Notes: generated by a model from the letters alone, not told the origin. A stretch of DNA of 39,471 nt from Flavobacteriia bacterium (GCA_013298525.1 JAAFHW010000018.1:1-39471), one strand, 5' to 3'; counted from the first letter of the stretch, positions 7,283 through 16,521 are shown. Numbers and translations: made by a program.

Positions 7283-8485
7283 TTATGGTAAATAAGAATA
7301 CCCATTTCTACTTTTCCACATGAAATATTTCTCCAAAATAACTTTGTTAAAATCATAAATCACGTTTGGAATCATAATGGCAAAATTTCGTGGTTTGAAC
7401 AAATGGTCTGAGAAAATAATAACTTCTTTTTTACCACAATCCATAATACAAAGTCCCATAATTTTTCCCCATGCTTTTTTCTTCAAATCGGTTTTCCCTT
7501 GTGAAACTCTTATTATGTTTTCGGCAACAATTTTTCCGGTTTCATCTGATGGATAACCTGTTTTTGGTGAAGCAAAAGGAATTTTTTCTGGTGTAAATGG
7601 CAATACAACATTTACAGCAATTCCTGCAGCCCAAATATTTGGATAATCTACATGTCTGTAATCATCACCAACATTGATATAACCTGTTGGTGTAGCATGC
7701 AAATCTGGTGAATTAGTCACAAAATCAACTCCGATGAATGGTGGCATTAACATTGAAAATTTGAATGGTAATTCTTCATCAGAAGATAAAATTATTTTGT
7801 CTTCCTTAACTTCTTTTACACCAACTTGGGCTCTATAATGAATGTTAAACATTTTCATAAATGCTTTAAGCATACTTTCTCCCATTGGCATTCCGTCAAT
7901 TCCGAAATGTCCTAAATAATCTTCTGGTGTAATCCAATATAAATCTACTTTTTTACGAATATTTTGTTCACGAAGCCATTTTTCTATATTGAATAAAAAC
8001 TCATAAGCTGCGCCCATACAACCTGCATTTTGAGTAGCACCTATCACAATTGGACCAGGATTTTTCTTAAACTCTTCTAAAGCTTTTCTGGCTTTCATGG
8101 CTCCGTTTGGAGTTCCAATATAATGAGTATATTCTTCTACACCTGGCGCAACATCATATTTCACTTTTGGACCGGTCGCAATTACTAAATTATCATATTT
8201 AAAATCGCCTTTATCGGTAGTTACAATTTGAGTTGTAGGATTTACTGTTAAAGCTTCTGCGTGTACAAAATCAACACCTTTCTTAGTTAGAATTCCTTCT
8301 TTTTTAAAAGATATATCTTTCATGTCTCTTCTTCCAAAAGGAATCCAAATTAAAGATGGAATGAATAAAAAAAGTGGTGATTTATCAATCAATATTACTT
8401 TGTGTTCGTTTTTACCTTTTCTCTTTATTTCGAGTGCTGCGGTCATACCTGCAAAACTTCCTCCTATTACTACTGTTGTTGTCAT
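7283..8485 (-). CDS. sulfide:quinone oxidoreductase-like flavoprotein
   Basis: 400 residues, FAD-dependent disulfide oxidoreductase fold. The N-terminal dinucleotide site is VVIGGSFAGM (Gly8, Gly9, Gly13), with the acidic end IDKS (Asp34) and the second FAD motif LVIATGP (about 100-106). Two Cys positions typical of SQR are present: Cys156 in GATQNAGCMGAAYEF and Cys346/Cys350 in GLCIMDCG. A hydrophobic/aromatic C-terminus (about 365-400) may bind the membrane. SQRs oxidise sulfide to polysulfide or persulfide and reduce quinone; an NDH-2-type NADH dehydrogenase is the main alternative, but the Cys pair favours SQR. It is alone in its transcription unit, with motif GTCACAAATGTTA 52-64 bp upstream of the start. 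Confidence 0.8.
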   Translation of the reverse strand: MTTTVVIGGSFAGMTAALEIKRKGKNEHKVILIDKSPLFLFIPSLIWIPFGRRDMKDISFKKEGILTKKGVDFVHAEALTVNPTTQIVTTDKGDFKYDNLVIATGPKVKYDVAPGVEEYTHYIGTPNGAMKARKALEEFKKNPGPIVIGATQNAGCMGAAYEFLFNIEKWLREQNIRKKVDLYWITPEDYLGHFGIDGMPMGESMLKAFMKMFNIHYRAQVGVKEVKEDKIILSSDEELPFKFSMLMPPFIGVDFVTNSPDLHATPTGYINVGDDYRHVDYPNIWAAGIAVNVVLPFTPEKIPFASPKTGYPSDETGKIVAENIIRVSQGKTDLKKKAWGKIMGLCIMDCGKKEVIIFSDHLFKPRNFAIMIPNVIYDFNKVILEKYFMWKSRNGYSYLP

Positions 8486-8536
8486 GATTTTTTGATTTTA
8501 ACAGTATAAAATTACTTCACTTTAACCAATTAAAAA

Positions 8537-8549
8537 GTCACAAATGTTA
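8537..8549 (-). promoter_or_regulatory. 13-bp motif GTCACAAATGTTA upstream of the SQR-like gene
   Basis: Identical to 388-400. Here it extends to the imperfect palindrome GTCAC-AAAT-GTTAC (8537-8550). On the minus strand it reads GTAACATTTGTGAC and precedes the start at 8485. The regulator is unknown. Confidence 0.35.
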
Positions 8550-8560
8550 CATAAGGACAT

Positions 8561-8594
8561 AAAAAAAACCGACTGAATTTTATTTCAATCGGTC
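8561..8594 (-). terminator. Rho-independent terminator of the PH/SHOCT gene
   Basis: ACCGA (8568-8572) pairs with TCGGT (8589-8593), then after one mismatch TGAA (8574-8577) pairs with TTCA (8584-8587). Eight A residues on plus (8561-8568) are the T-tract in the minus direction. Confidence 0.75.
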
Positions 8595-8616
8595 ATATGA
8601 ATTTTTACTTTGAAAT

Positions 8617-9324
8617 TTACAAATAACTTAAAATTTCATTTTTCAATTTATCGTATTCTCCTTGCAGAATTAAACCATTATCCAACAACTTTTTATAGTT
8701 CTGAAGTTTTTCAAATAATTGATCTTGGGTTAAACTTGCTAAACCACTTTCTGCATTTAATTTTTCATCAGGAAATTGTTTTTCATCTCTGTAACCTGAT
8801 TGTTCTACTGGAATAATTTCGGCAAAATTAGTAACTTCTTCTGTTGCAACTTCTTCTACTTCTTCAACCACTTCATCATAAACTGGTGCAATTTCTTCAA
8901 CTATTGTAACAGTTGGAGCTGAAACTGGATTTTTCAATAAGTCCAATTGCTCTTTAGCATAAGTATATAATTTTCGTGCTTGATTTTTTGGTAAATAATC
9001 AACCGTATGTGTCAATTCTGATTTAGTAGTAAAAGTGAAATCGGCACCAAGAATTCCTTCTTTTACAAAACTTGCCGCAACATCATCCCAATCATAATCT
9101 ACAAATTCCATTGATAAACCAAGATTTTTTGGTTTACAAAGAATTATTCTTTTATTGGTAACTACAATACTATCTGGCAAAATTGTCACAGCTGGTTTTT
9201 TTTGTACAGCAATGTATCCAATTTCTTCGTTAGACATTAAAAGATTCTCCAATTTAGCAGTTATTTTTTCAATCGCTTTTGGATCTTGATCTTCGTTTAA
9301 TATTTTCTTTAAATTATCAATCAT
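8617..9324 (-). CDS. bacterial PH-domain protein with C-terminal SHOCT domain
   Basis: 235 residues, cytosolic. Residues about 10-130 look like a YokE/bPH-type PH domain: a beta-rich segment with SIVVTNKRIILCKP and the WDDV turn typical of these domains. An acidic linker of repeated Glu/Val (about 140-180) follows. The last 35 residues (QLFEKLQNYKKLLDNGLI and the EYDKLKNEIL end) are a SHOCT short C-terminal domain, often found in oligomerising or envelope-associated proteins. Precise function unknown. An exact -7 element lies 38 bp before the start, and a terminator follows the gene. Confidence 0.8.
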   Translation of the reverse strand: MIDNLKKILNEDQDPKAIEKITAKLENLLMSNEEIGYIAVQKKPAVTILPDSIVVTNKRIILCKPKNLGLSMEFVDYDWDDVAASFVKEGILGADFTFTTKSELTHTVDYLPKNQARKLYTYAKEQLDLLKNPVSAPTVTIVEEIAPVYDEVVEEVEEVATEEVTNFAEIIPVEQSGYRDEKQFPDEKLNAESGLASLTQDQLFEKLQNYKKLLDNGLILQGEYDKLKNEILSYL

Positions 9325-9361
9325 ATTGAAAGTTTATAAGTTTGTGAGTTTAATATTTTAT

Positions 9362-9369
9362 CAAAAGTA
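9362..9369 (-). promoter_or_regulatory. -7 element for the PH/SHOCT gene
   Basis: The minus strand reads TACTTTTG (plus CAAAAGTA), an exact TAnnTTTG, 38 bp before the ATG at 9324. No TTG lies at 19 bp spacing. Confidence 0.45.
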
Positions 9370-9459
9370 ATGCCTAATTTTATAAAAATAAAATATTTGG
9401 TTAAGACAATAAGTTTAAATTTATTTTGAGATAAAAATTCATCAAATTGTATCCTATTT

Positions 9460-10623
9460 TTATATTGATTTAAAACAGTTCATATACATTGTAATTATCT
9501 TATCCATTGAAAGTGCACTTGCTGCCTCAAAATTAGTTTTGGCAATTTCTTTTCGATAATCATCATCTGATAATATTTTGTCGATTGCAGTTGCTAATGA
9601 TTGCGCACTTTCGGGATTGAAAAATTCTCCTTTGTAACCTTCATCTTTTACTAATAAAGCTAAATCACCCAAATCGGGCATGATAACTGCTTTTCCATAA
9701 CTTCCTGCTTGATGCAAAACTCCAGAACTTCCTGTGGTTGATGTATAAGGAAAAACAACAATTGTACTGTCTGTAAAAATTCTTTCTACGTCGTTTTCTT
9801 CAACATATCCTGTGAAAACAATTCCTTTTACATCTTTGTATTTTTCTTGAACTCCATCTAAATAACCTGGTGTATTTGGACTGTCGGTTCCTGCAATTAC
9901 AACTTCCAACTCATCTGAATTGGTTTTTCTAACAATTTCTATGGCTTCAATTAGAATTTCGACTTTCTTATAAGTACCAAATTTTCCAAAAGCCATTATT
10001 TGTTTTGGTCCAGATTTAAGTTCAAAATTGGGTTCTTTTACGGTTTCAAAAGTTCCGTGTGGAATTAAAATTACATTTTTTGTTTTATATTTTGCATTTA
10101 AAATATCAACATATTTATGAATTGTTACGGCTACTTTATTAGCCTTCAAAAGGCATCTTGTAATGTTTGTACCTATAAAATTATAGATGGTTTGCATAAT
10201 TTTACTTTCTGTAAAACCTGCTTTCTCTAAATCTACTTGCTCTAAAATGTTGTGCAATAAAACAACCGTTTTAAATCCGAATAGCCTTAAAAACATTGGC
10301 AATAATAAACCCAATGCAGAAGGAATTTTCTTATCTCCAAATTTTACAAATTGCAAATTGAATAAAATTACATCTGGTTTTTCTTGTCTGGCAGCTTTAA
10401 TTATAGAGAAAAAGGTGGTGTAACTATTAAATTCCCAACACTCTTTAATCTTTATTTTTTCTTTTTTATCAAAATCTAATTGTTTGGGCTCGTTAGTTTT
10501 ATCTGACATCAAAATTAATTCAGAAACCTCATCATTCTGTACAAAGTTTTTTACCAAATGATAACCGTATTCATTTAGTGTTACTTTACTTGGTGGAAAT
10601 GCTGTTACAACTGCTACTTTCAT
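9460..10623 (-). CDS. GT4-type glycosyltransferase, copy 1
   Basis: 387 residues, a GT-B fold glycosyltransferase with no membrane helix. The N-terminal half has VAVVTAFPPSKVTLNEYGYH and an HN motif in VVLLHNILEQVD. The C-terminal nucleotide-sugar half has KQIMAFGKFGTYKKVEILIE, VFTGYVEENDV and PYTSTTGSSGVLHQAGSYGK. The usual GT4 E(x7)E pair is replaced by a TGSSG...H pattern in both copies here. It likely adds sugar from a nucleotide donor during polysaccharide assembly. It lies 12 bp downstream of the flippase gene and is co-transcribed with it. It is a close paralog of the protein at 19276-20478; by eye most aligned positions are identical. This copy is not preceded by the 21-bp repeats. 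Confidence 0.88.
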   Translation of the reverse strand: MKVAVVTAFPPSKVTLNEYGYHLVKNFVQNDEVSELILMSDKTNEPKQLDFDKKEKIKIKECWEFNSYTTFFSIIKAARQEKPDVILFNLQFVKFGDKKIPSALGLLLPMFLRLFGFKTVVLLHNILEQVDLEKAGFTESKIMQTIYNFIGTNITRCLLKANKVAVTIHKYVDILNAKYKTKNVILIPHGTFETVKEPNFELKSGPKQIMAFGKFGTYKKVEILIEAIEIVRKTNSDELEVVIAGTDSPNTPGYLDGVQEKYKDVKGIVFTGYVEENDVERIFTDSTIVVFPYTSTTGSSGVLHQAGSYGKAVIMPDLGDLALLVKDEGYKGEFFNPESAQSLATAIDKILSDDDYRKEIAKTNFEAASALSMDKIITMYMNCFKSI

Positions 10624-10635
10624 AGTTTTATAAAA

Positions 10636-11892
10636 TTAATTAAGAGTACTTTTCACTTTTATATTTCTGTTTATTAAGAAATAACTCAATTGGAATGCTA
10701 ACAATATAATCATTGCTATAATCTGCATTATTACAACTTGTTCTAATGATTTATGAAATAATACTATCAATATTATTTGAGTTAGACCTAAAATAGCCGA
10801 TATTATTACTGGAACATATTTATTGATAGACAAAAAATAATACGCAAAGATATTTGCTACTGCAAAAATTGAAGTTGCTAAAGCATATTTCCATAATAAA
10901 AATGCAATTGGTAAATATTTTTCGCCAAACATTATTTTTACAACTAACTCAGGAAACAAAAAAGCACCCAAAACAATAATTGTCGATAATAAAACTATAT
11001 AAAAAACATATTTTAGAAGTATTGGCAAAGTATCGGCGCCGTCTTTTTTTAATTGAATTACTTTGGGCAAAAGCAACATTACAAACATCCAAGCTACAAA
11101 ATAAACTACTCTACCAATAAGTGCTAATGATGCATATAAACCAGCTTGTTCATTATCGAAGTAATGTTTTACAAGTAAAATATCACTATTATTTATAATG
11201 ATTTGTGTGAGTTCGTAAAAGGCTGTTAATGCAAAAAATGTGATGATTGGTTTTGTATCTAATTGCTCATTTTGATTGCCATTGTCTTTATTAAAAATTG
11301 ATTTTTGAAAAGGAATTAGTCCAAAGATAAAAGATATCAATATGCCAAAAGCAATTACTAATGATGATTGAATTGAGGGAAAAAGTAGAATAATTGCAAT
11401 TGTTAGAATCAATCTGCAAAGCATTTCAAAATAATAAGTTTTTGATAAATCTTTTAAATTATTTTTACCTTGATATAACCCACGATTTATGCTCATTACA
11501 AAATAGAGTGGCAATCCTATACCAAAAATCACAAACATTAATGCCGTTTTTGTATGAAAAATTTGTTGCAATTGTTGGTTAAAAATAATTACTAAAAACC
11601 CAAACAACAACCCAAAGGCAAGTGCATTTTTAAAAATAAATTTTAAAAACTGATTTAGAATTCCATCCTCGAATAACACTGCATATTTTGCCGTGACCAC
11701 TTGAAAAGTCATTCCTACAAAAGATAAAACAAGAAGTAAAGTTATTAGTATCGCAGCATCAGCAAATTGTGCTGGACCAAGAATTCTTCCTAACAATAAA
11801 TTGTACAAATAATTACCTGCATTTACAAACAGAATGGTAATCATAAAAAACTGCTCAGGACCAATTTTTTTATAGGCTTCTTTTAAGTTCAT
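10636..11892 (-). CDS. polysaccharide flippase (MOP superfamily, Wzx-like), copy 1
   Basis: 418 residues, almost entirely membrane helices (about 12). The N-terminus has VNAGNYLYNLLLGRILGPAQ, the helix-1 signature of MOP/polysaccharide transporters (Gly-Arg-x-Leu-Gly-Pro). A central motif, FYELTQIIINNSDILLVKHY, has the Asn-Asn-x-Asp pattern of these flippases. It is expected to move a lipid-linked or growing glycan across the inner membrane. It is followed after 12 bp by GT4 copy 1, and the pair is duplicated at 19276-21834. Its promoter looks ordinary (TATATTTG with a TTG 20 bp upstream), suggesting constitutive expression. Confidence 0.88.
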   Translation of the reverse strand: MNLKEAYKKIGPEQFFMITILFVNAGNYLYNLLLGRILGPAQFADAAILITLLLVLSFVGMTFQVVTAKYAVLFEDGILNQFLKFIFKNALAFGLLFGFLVIIFNQQLQQIFHTKTALMFVIFGIGLPLYFVMSINRGLYQGKNNLKDLSKTYYFEMLCRLILTIAIILLFPSIQSSLVIAFGILISFIFGLIPFQKSIFNKDNGNQNEQLDTKPIITFFALTAFYELTQIIINNSDILLVKHYFDNEQAGLYASLALIGRVVYFVAWMFVMLLLPKVIQLKKDGADTLPILLKYVFYIVLLSTIIVLGAFLFPELVVKIMFGEKYLPIAFLLWKYALATSIFAVANIFAYYFLSINKYVPVIISAILGLTQIILIVLFHKSLEQVVIMQIIAMIILLAFQLSYFLINRNIKVKSTLN

Positions 11893-11974
11893 TATTTAGT
11901 TTAAAGTTTATTTAATAAACAACTTAACTTAGGTAATCATTATTCAAATGACTAATTTAAATGCAGTTAATTTT

Positions 11975-12005
11975 CAAATATAGAAAAAAATACAATTTTA
12001 ACCAA
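11975..12005 (-). promoter_or_regulatory. promoter of flippase/GT4 pair 1
   Basis: On the minus strand TATATTTG (11975-11982) is an exact -7 element, and TTG (CAA at 12003-12005) lies 20 bp upstream, close to the ideal -33 spacing. No TAGACGAAT-type repeats are present. Confidence 0.6.
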
Positions 12006-12008
12006 TGA

Positions 12009-12041
12009 AAAAGAGGTTGATAAAAAAACAACCTCTTTTTT
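12009..12041. terminator. Rho-independent terminator of the REC-GT2 gene
   Basis: AAAAGAGGTTG (12009-12019) pairs with CAACCTCTTTT (12029-12039). In the minus direction it follows the REC-GT2 stop codon and ends in a T-run. It separates that gene from flippase copy 1. Confidence 0.8.
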
Positions 12042-12044
12042 TTG

Positions 12045-12070
12045 AAAAATAAAAAATAAAAAATAAAAAA
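12045..12070. repeat. short AAAAAAT tandem repeat
   Basis: About 3.7 copies of the 7-mer AAAAAAT directly abut the REC-GT2 stop codon. A low-complexity tract between gene end and terminator. Confidence 0.7.
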
Positions 12071-13249
12071 CTATCTATAATGTATAGCTATTTGACCTAT
12101 TTGTCCTAAAATTTTAAAGGAATCTTTAAATGATAATTTTGAACCATCCATGTGAACCCATCTGTTTAGTGGTTTTTCACACAATAAAGTTTTGGCTTTT
12201 TCTAAACCATATTTTTGTCTCATTCTCATGAAAATTTCAACATCAAACAACCACTTAGTTAAAAATTTAGTTTGAAATGTATCTTCAACAACGTCTTTAG
12301 TCATGATTTTTGCACCACATTGTGTGTCTTTAAAATCCATTCCTAATGTTTTTCTAATAATAAAATTTATAGTTTTACTAATTATTGCTCTCGCTGATTC
12401 TTTTTCAATATCAGCACCCATTCTTGTTATTCTAGAACCACTTACAATTTTAAAATCTGAATTTTTTATGGTATCAACCAAGGTGTCAAAATCTTCAAAA
12501 TTGGTAGATAAATCGGCATCTAAAAAACCTATATAATCAAACTGTTGTTGTTTTGCTAAATGCAACATTCCCAAACGAACAGCTTCTGCTTTTCCGCCAT
12601 TTTGAGCACAATCATAAACACTAATTCTGCCTTCGTTTTGATTCTTTAAACTATATAAAACCTCTAAAGTGTTATCTTTACTTCCATCATTTACAAAACA
12701 TAAATGATAGCTTAAATTAGAATTTACAAATTTTTGAAATTCTTCACTCATTAATCTTTTCTCTTCATTGTAACAAGGAATTACAACTCCAATCACTTTG
12801 TCCTGAATAAATTTATTTTTGTTTGCTGGATAAGTTATGTTACTTGCTCCAATTAATCGTTTAACTCTTATGCCTATTTCGTTTAAACTTAAAGGCTTTT
12901 TCATATAATCTGTTGCGCCTAAAGCAAAACCTCTTTCAATTACATCTTCATTACTATTTCCTGATAAAATCATAACAGGAGTTTCGTCCTTTTTAATAAC
13001 TTTTATATATTTAACAACATCCAATCCAGAGCTTTTATTTTCAGAATTATCATGATTATCAATGATTATTTCTCCTGCATATTCAGGCATATTTATATCA
13101 GCTATAACTAAATTTGGCATATAGGAATCATACTTTTCTATAGCGTCATTTACTGAATTTGAAGTCATTACTTCATAACCTAAATCGGTTAAACATTTTT
13201 TCAAAGAAAGTAATACTAATTCTTGGTCGTCTACAATTAATATTTTCAT
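12071..13249 (-). CDS. receiver domain-GT2 glycosyltransferase fusion
   Basis: 392 residues. Residues 1-134 are a CheY-like receiver: Asp7/Asp8, phosphoacceptor Asp51 in VIADINMP, Ser96, and Lys118 in YMKKPLS, with an insertion at about 56-74. Residues 150-392 are a GT2 domain: VVIPCYNEEKRL (156-166), NDGSKDNT (187-194), DxD motif Asp244-Ala-Asp246, and a C-terminal NRWVHMDGSKL like that of polyprenyl-phosphate glucosyl/mannosyltransferases. No membrane helices. It probably makes a lipid-linked sugar, with activity gated by phosphorylation. The start is set at 13249 because an in-frame ATG at 13279 lies at the expected transcription start. It is divergent from the GT-C-like operon, with shared phased repeats between them. 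Confidence 0.88.
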   Translation of the reverse strand: MKILIVDDQELVLLSLKKCLTDLGYEVMTSNSVNDAIEKYDSYMPNLVIADINMPEYAGEIIIDNHDNSENKSSGLDVVKYIKVIKKDETPVMILSGNSNEDVIERGFALGATDYMKKPLSLNEIGIRVKRLIGASNITYPANKNKFIQDKVIGVVIPCYNEEKRLMSEEFQKFVNSNLSYHLCFVNDGSKDNTLEVLYSLKNQNEGRISVYDCAQNGGKAEAVRLGMLHLAKQQQFDYIGFLDADLSTNFEDFDTLVDTIKNSDFKIVSGSRITRMGADIEKESARAIISKTINFIIRKTLGMDFKDTQCGAKIMTKDVVEDTFQTKFLTKWLFDVEIFMRMRQKYGLEKAKTLLCEKPLNRWVHMDGSKLSFKDSFKILGQIGQIAIHYR

Positions 13250-13281
13250 GTTTTGTGTTTTTTTATTTTTATTTTTCATGT

Positions 13282-13370
13282 CAAAAGTACAATAAAACTT
13301 CAATTCCAATTTATATTTTAGACCAAAGAATTAATTAGTGTCGACGAATGGTTTTTTTCTATAGACATAT
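13282..13370. promoter_or_regulatory. promoter A: -7 element with three phased LytTR-like repeats
   Basis: On the minus strand TACTTTTG (13282-13289) is an exact -7, with TTG (13307-13309) 17 bp upstream. Direct repeats on plus: TAGACCAAA (13319-13327), TCGACGAAT (13341-13349) and TAGACATAT (13362-13370), spaced 22 and 21 bp. The first unit begins 30 bp from the -7 element. The array also lies 28 bp before a TATATTTA sequence (13398-13405), a possible -7 for the plus-strand operon at 13432, so it may serve both directions. Confidence 0.65.
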
Positions 13371-13431
13371 AATATTCATCAATATGATGTTTATTACTAT
13401 ATTTACATCATCAAGAAAGCACTTATAGTTT

Positions 13432-16400
13432 GTGAGAGAAAAATCGAATAAATATTTATTGGCTGCATTATTAATTGGACTGGTTTTCCATGGAAGTGCT
13501 ATTTTCTTCACTTTAGAAAACACTTATGATGCTTTAATCCATTTATTCTTTGGTAATCATTATGCTAATAGTTGGTTTGAACCATGGAATTATAGTTGGT
13601 ACACCGGATTTACAGTCATGGGTTATCCGCCATTAGTACATCAATGTATTGGATTGTTGTCTTTTATTGGTGGATTAAAATTCGGATTATTTACCGTTGC
13701 TCTTATTGCAATTCTTCTTTTTATCACTGGTGTTTTCAGATTTTCGCTTTTAATTACAGGCAATCGAAATGTAGCAGGATATGCTGCTTTACTAGCTGTT
13801 TTTTCCTCTTCATTTGTTGAAACACTTCATATTTTTGGTCAATTGCCAAGTATTGTCGGGATTTCTATCTTGATGCATGCGTTGCCAGAAATTTATCTTT
13901 GGATAAAAACCGGACAAAAGAAATATTACTTCACTTCCATTTCATTAATTGCTGTAACTGTTTGTTCGCATCATGTTACGCCTTTATTCGGAATGATATT
14001 CTTCATATTTCCGTTAATCGGAATGACGGTGATGGATGTTGCTCGTGAAAAAGTGAATTCGTACAAAGAAGTAACAATGAAATTATTTGTACAAACTACT
14101 ATTTCATTACTAAAGCGAATCATTGCATTTGGATTTACTTCTGTCTTTTTAATTGTTTTTTGCATTTTCCCCTATTGGATTAATTCGAAAAACAATCCAA
14201 TTACACAAGTGCCAATTCCGCATGGAAGTCGCGATAATTTTCTAGAAGTAACTTCGTCTGGATTGATGTTTTTTGTTATTCCTTGGGGAATTTTATTGTT
14301 TTTATTACCTTATATATTTTATAGATATTACAGCAAACGCTATATTTTCTTTGGTTTATCAATAACATTATTAACCGTTTTAGGAACTGGCGGAACTACT
14401 CCAATTCCGTTAAAGGTTTTAGGTGCCAATGCCTTCAATATTTTAACACTCGACCGATTTACACTTTGGGCTGCAATAATGAGTTTACCAATGTTTGGCG
14501 AATTTGCCTACCGATTAGTGGAAGGCGATTTAAGAACTAACTTGCAAGAACGATTTGGCTCGGTATATTATAAAATTCTTTCCGGATTGTTTGCTGGTTC
14601 GTTTTTATTCATGGCGATTTTTACGATTACATTAGGTTATTTTCGTCCGTTTCAACCACAAAAAATCAATACGTTACCTATTATCAATTTCTTAAACCAA
14701 GACCAACACGATCAATGGCGATATTTGCCTTTGGGTTTTGGCGATCAAATGGCAACATTGTCTTATCAAACCAAAGCATTGACTGTTGACGGAAATTATC
14801 ATTCTGCACGAAGATTACCCGAATTAACTTCGAGAGCTGTTGAACGTTTGGAAAATTCAAAATTTAGAGGTTTGGAAGGCATTGGTTCGCTGCAACAATT
14901 TTTAACGGTTCCAGAAAAATACAATCTGAAATATGTTTTTTCTAATGATAAATTCTACGATCCAATATTATATTTCTGTGGTTGGCATCGATTAACGCAA
15001 TTGGAAAATGGTATTATGGTTTGGGAAAAACTAAACGTTCCGCCATTATCCAAAATTCTTCCTTTTGAAGATATTCCGCTGTATCAAAAATTGATGTGGG
15101 GAATTATTCCAATTTTAACTGTGGTTATTGCTTTTGTTTTGAACGTTCAAATGATTTTATATCAAGCTTTAAAACTGAAACCAATTACTCAACCCGATTT
15201 TTTCAAATTTGCTGTTGATTATAAAAAGTTTCCAAGAAAGCTGGTTACTCTACTTCATATTTGGACTGGAATGGTATTATTAATCATCTTTTATTTTGTT
15301 TATCAATTTTATGTCAACAATTCGTCGCAATTAAGTCCGAAAAATGTTATAAAAGCTTATTATGATGCGATTGATTTTAAAGAATTTGAAAAAGCACATT
15401 CCTATTTAGATCCAAAAGGAAACAAATCGCTATCGCAATTTATGTTGGAAACAGCGGTACAAGATGGTATTTTAAATTCGTATGCCAAAATGGATGCGAT
15501 TGATATTCAAATTGTAAAGCAAACCGAAAATTCAGCCAAAATCATTGCTAAAACTAAATGGGTAACGCCTTTGGAAATCATTGAAAAAAACTATACGCAT
15601 GAAGTTATAAAAGAAAAAGGCAAATGGTTTATTGTTCCAAATAAAATAGATTTGGATATTCCACCAGATCAATTTCTTGCCAATAATGGAACCGAATATT
15701 TCAAACATGGAAGACGCGCTGTTTCAACACAAATGACTTATCACGATGATGTTTTGAAACAACCTGTTTTAGAAATTTTATCGGCAAAACTCATTCAATA
15801 CAACAATCAATACATTATAATTGGTGAAGTTCAAAATGTCGATAATGTTCCAGCTGATGTAGTTTTGAAGGCTACTTTATATGATAAAAACGCCAAGAAA
15901 TTAGCGTCATTCAATTCGAAATACGAAATCAAGCATAAATTGATGCCCAAAGAAATTACTAGTTTTAAAGTTAATTTTGAAGACATTGCTTGGGCAAAAA
16001 ACTCTGATGTAAAACCAAAAACATTCAATCCAAACGAATTCGCTCCATTAGAGATTAAAGATAATCCTATAACATTCGATATTCAATGTGCTGGAAATGT
16101 TGCCATAACCGATTTGTACACACAAGTGGCGCTTTCTGATTTTGCTATCGAAAACAATCATATCAAAGGAACTTTATTTAACTTCGGAATTCAAGAAAGT
16201 ACGATTCCGGAAATTTTAGTATCGTATTATAATGCCAAAAAAGAACTTGTTTATGTCGATCATTTCTTTATGCGTGAAGGCGTTCGTGTGCAACGCAAGA
16301 ATTATTTTGATTACGAATTGCTGAATTTAAAAAATTGTAAAACACTAAAATCATCGTTAGAAAATTGTTTTGTAAACGGTTTGGCTAATGCGTCAATATC

Positions 16401-16521
16401 GAAAGCAGTAGTTCCAAATAGAAAAGCTTCTCAAAATGAGGAACAATTACAAAAAGTAAAAGGTAACGGATTTGATTTCATCAAAATCGAAATTAATAAT
16501 TATATAGGAAATCCAAGATAA
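13432..16521 (+). CDS. large polytopic GT-C-like membrane protein (PTPS-related family)
   Basis: 1029 residues, GTG start. About ten membrane helices fill residues 8-400. The first periplasmic loop has ENTYDALIHLFFGNHYANSW, an acidic motif placed like the catalytic Asp of GT-C transferases, and the region matches membrane proteins annotated as 6-pyruvoyl-tetrahydropterin synthase-related. A soluble part (about 410-540) follows, then two more helices (about 550-575 and 605-630) and a periplasmic C-terminal portion with beta-rich domains (about 640-1000). It may use the polyprenyl-linked sugar made by the divergent REC-GT2 protein to modify or polymerise glycan. The stop codon overlaps the next gene's start (TAATG), showing translational coupling. 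Confidence 0.75.
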   Translation: MREKSNKYLLAALLIGLVFHGSAIFFTLENTYDALIHLFFGNHYANSWFEPWNYSWYTGFTVMGYPPLVHQCIGLLSFIGGLKFGLFTVALIAILLFITGVFRFSLLITGNRNVAGYAALLAVFSSSFVETLHIFGQLPSIVGISILMHALPEIYLWIKTGQKKYYFTSISLIAVTVCSHHVTPLFGMIFFIFPLIGMTVMDVAREKVNSYKEVTMKLFVQTTISLLKRIIAFGFTSVFLIVFCIFPYWINSKNNPITQVPIPHGSRDNFLEVTSSGLMFFVIPWGILLFLLPYIFYRYYSKRYIFFGLSITLLTVLGTGGTTPIPLKVLGANAFNILTLDRFTLWAAIMSLPMFGEFAYRLVEGDLRTNLQERFGSVYYKILSGLFAGSFLFMAIFTITLGYFRPFQPQKINTLPIINFLNQDQHDQWRYLPLGFGDQMATLSYQTKALTVDGNYHSARRLPELTSRAVERLENSKFRGLEGIGSLQQFLTVPEKYNLKYVFSNDKFYDPILYFCGWHRLTQLENGIMVWEKLNVPPLSKILPFEDIPLYQKLMWGIIPILTVVIAFVLNVQMILYQALKLKPITQPDFFKFAVDYKKFPRKLVTLLHIWTGMVLLIIFYFVYQFYVNNSSQLSPKNVIKAYYDAIDFKEFEKAHSYLDPKGNKSLSQFMLETAVQDGILNSYAKMDAIDIQIVKQTENSAKIIAKTKWVTPLEIIEKNYTHEVIKEKGKWFIVPNKIDLDIPPDQFLANNGTEYFKHGRRAVSTQMTYHDDVLKQPVLEILSAKLIQYNNQYIIIGEVQNVDNVPADVVLKATLYDKNAKKLASFNSKYEIKHKLMPKEITSFKVNFEDIAWAKNSDVKPKTFNPNEFAPLEIKDNPITFDIQCAGNVAITDLYTQVALSDFAIENNHIKGTLFNFGIQESTIPEILVSYYNAKKELVYVDHFFMREGVRVQRKNYFDYELLNLKNCKTLKSSLENCFVNGLANASISKAVVPNRKASQNEEQLQKVKGNGFDFIKIEINNYIGNPR

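Noticed and set aside
12045..12070. AAAAAAT tandem tract as phase-variation repeat
   Set aside because: It lies after the REC-GT2 stop codon, outside coding and promoter sequence, so length change would not switch a gene.
13250..13309. Longer N-terminus for the REC-GT2 protein starting at 13309 or 13279
   Set aside because: Both starts lie at or upstream of the expected transcription start after the exact -7 element at 13282-13289, and the receiver domain begins at the ATG at 13249.
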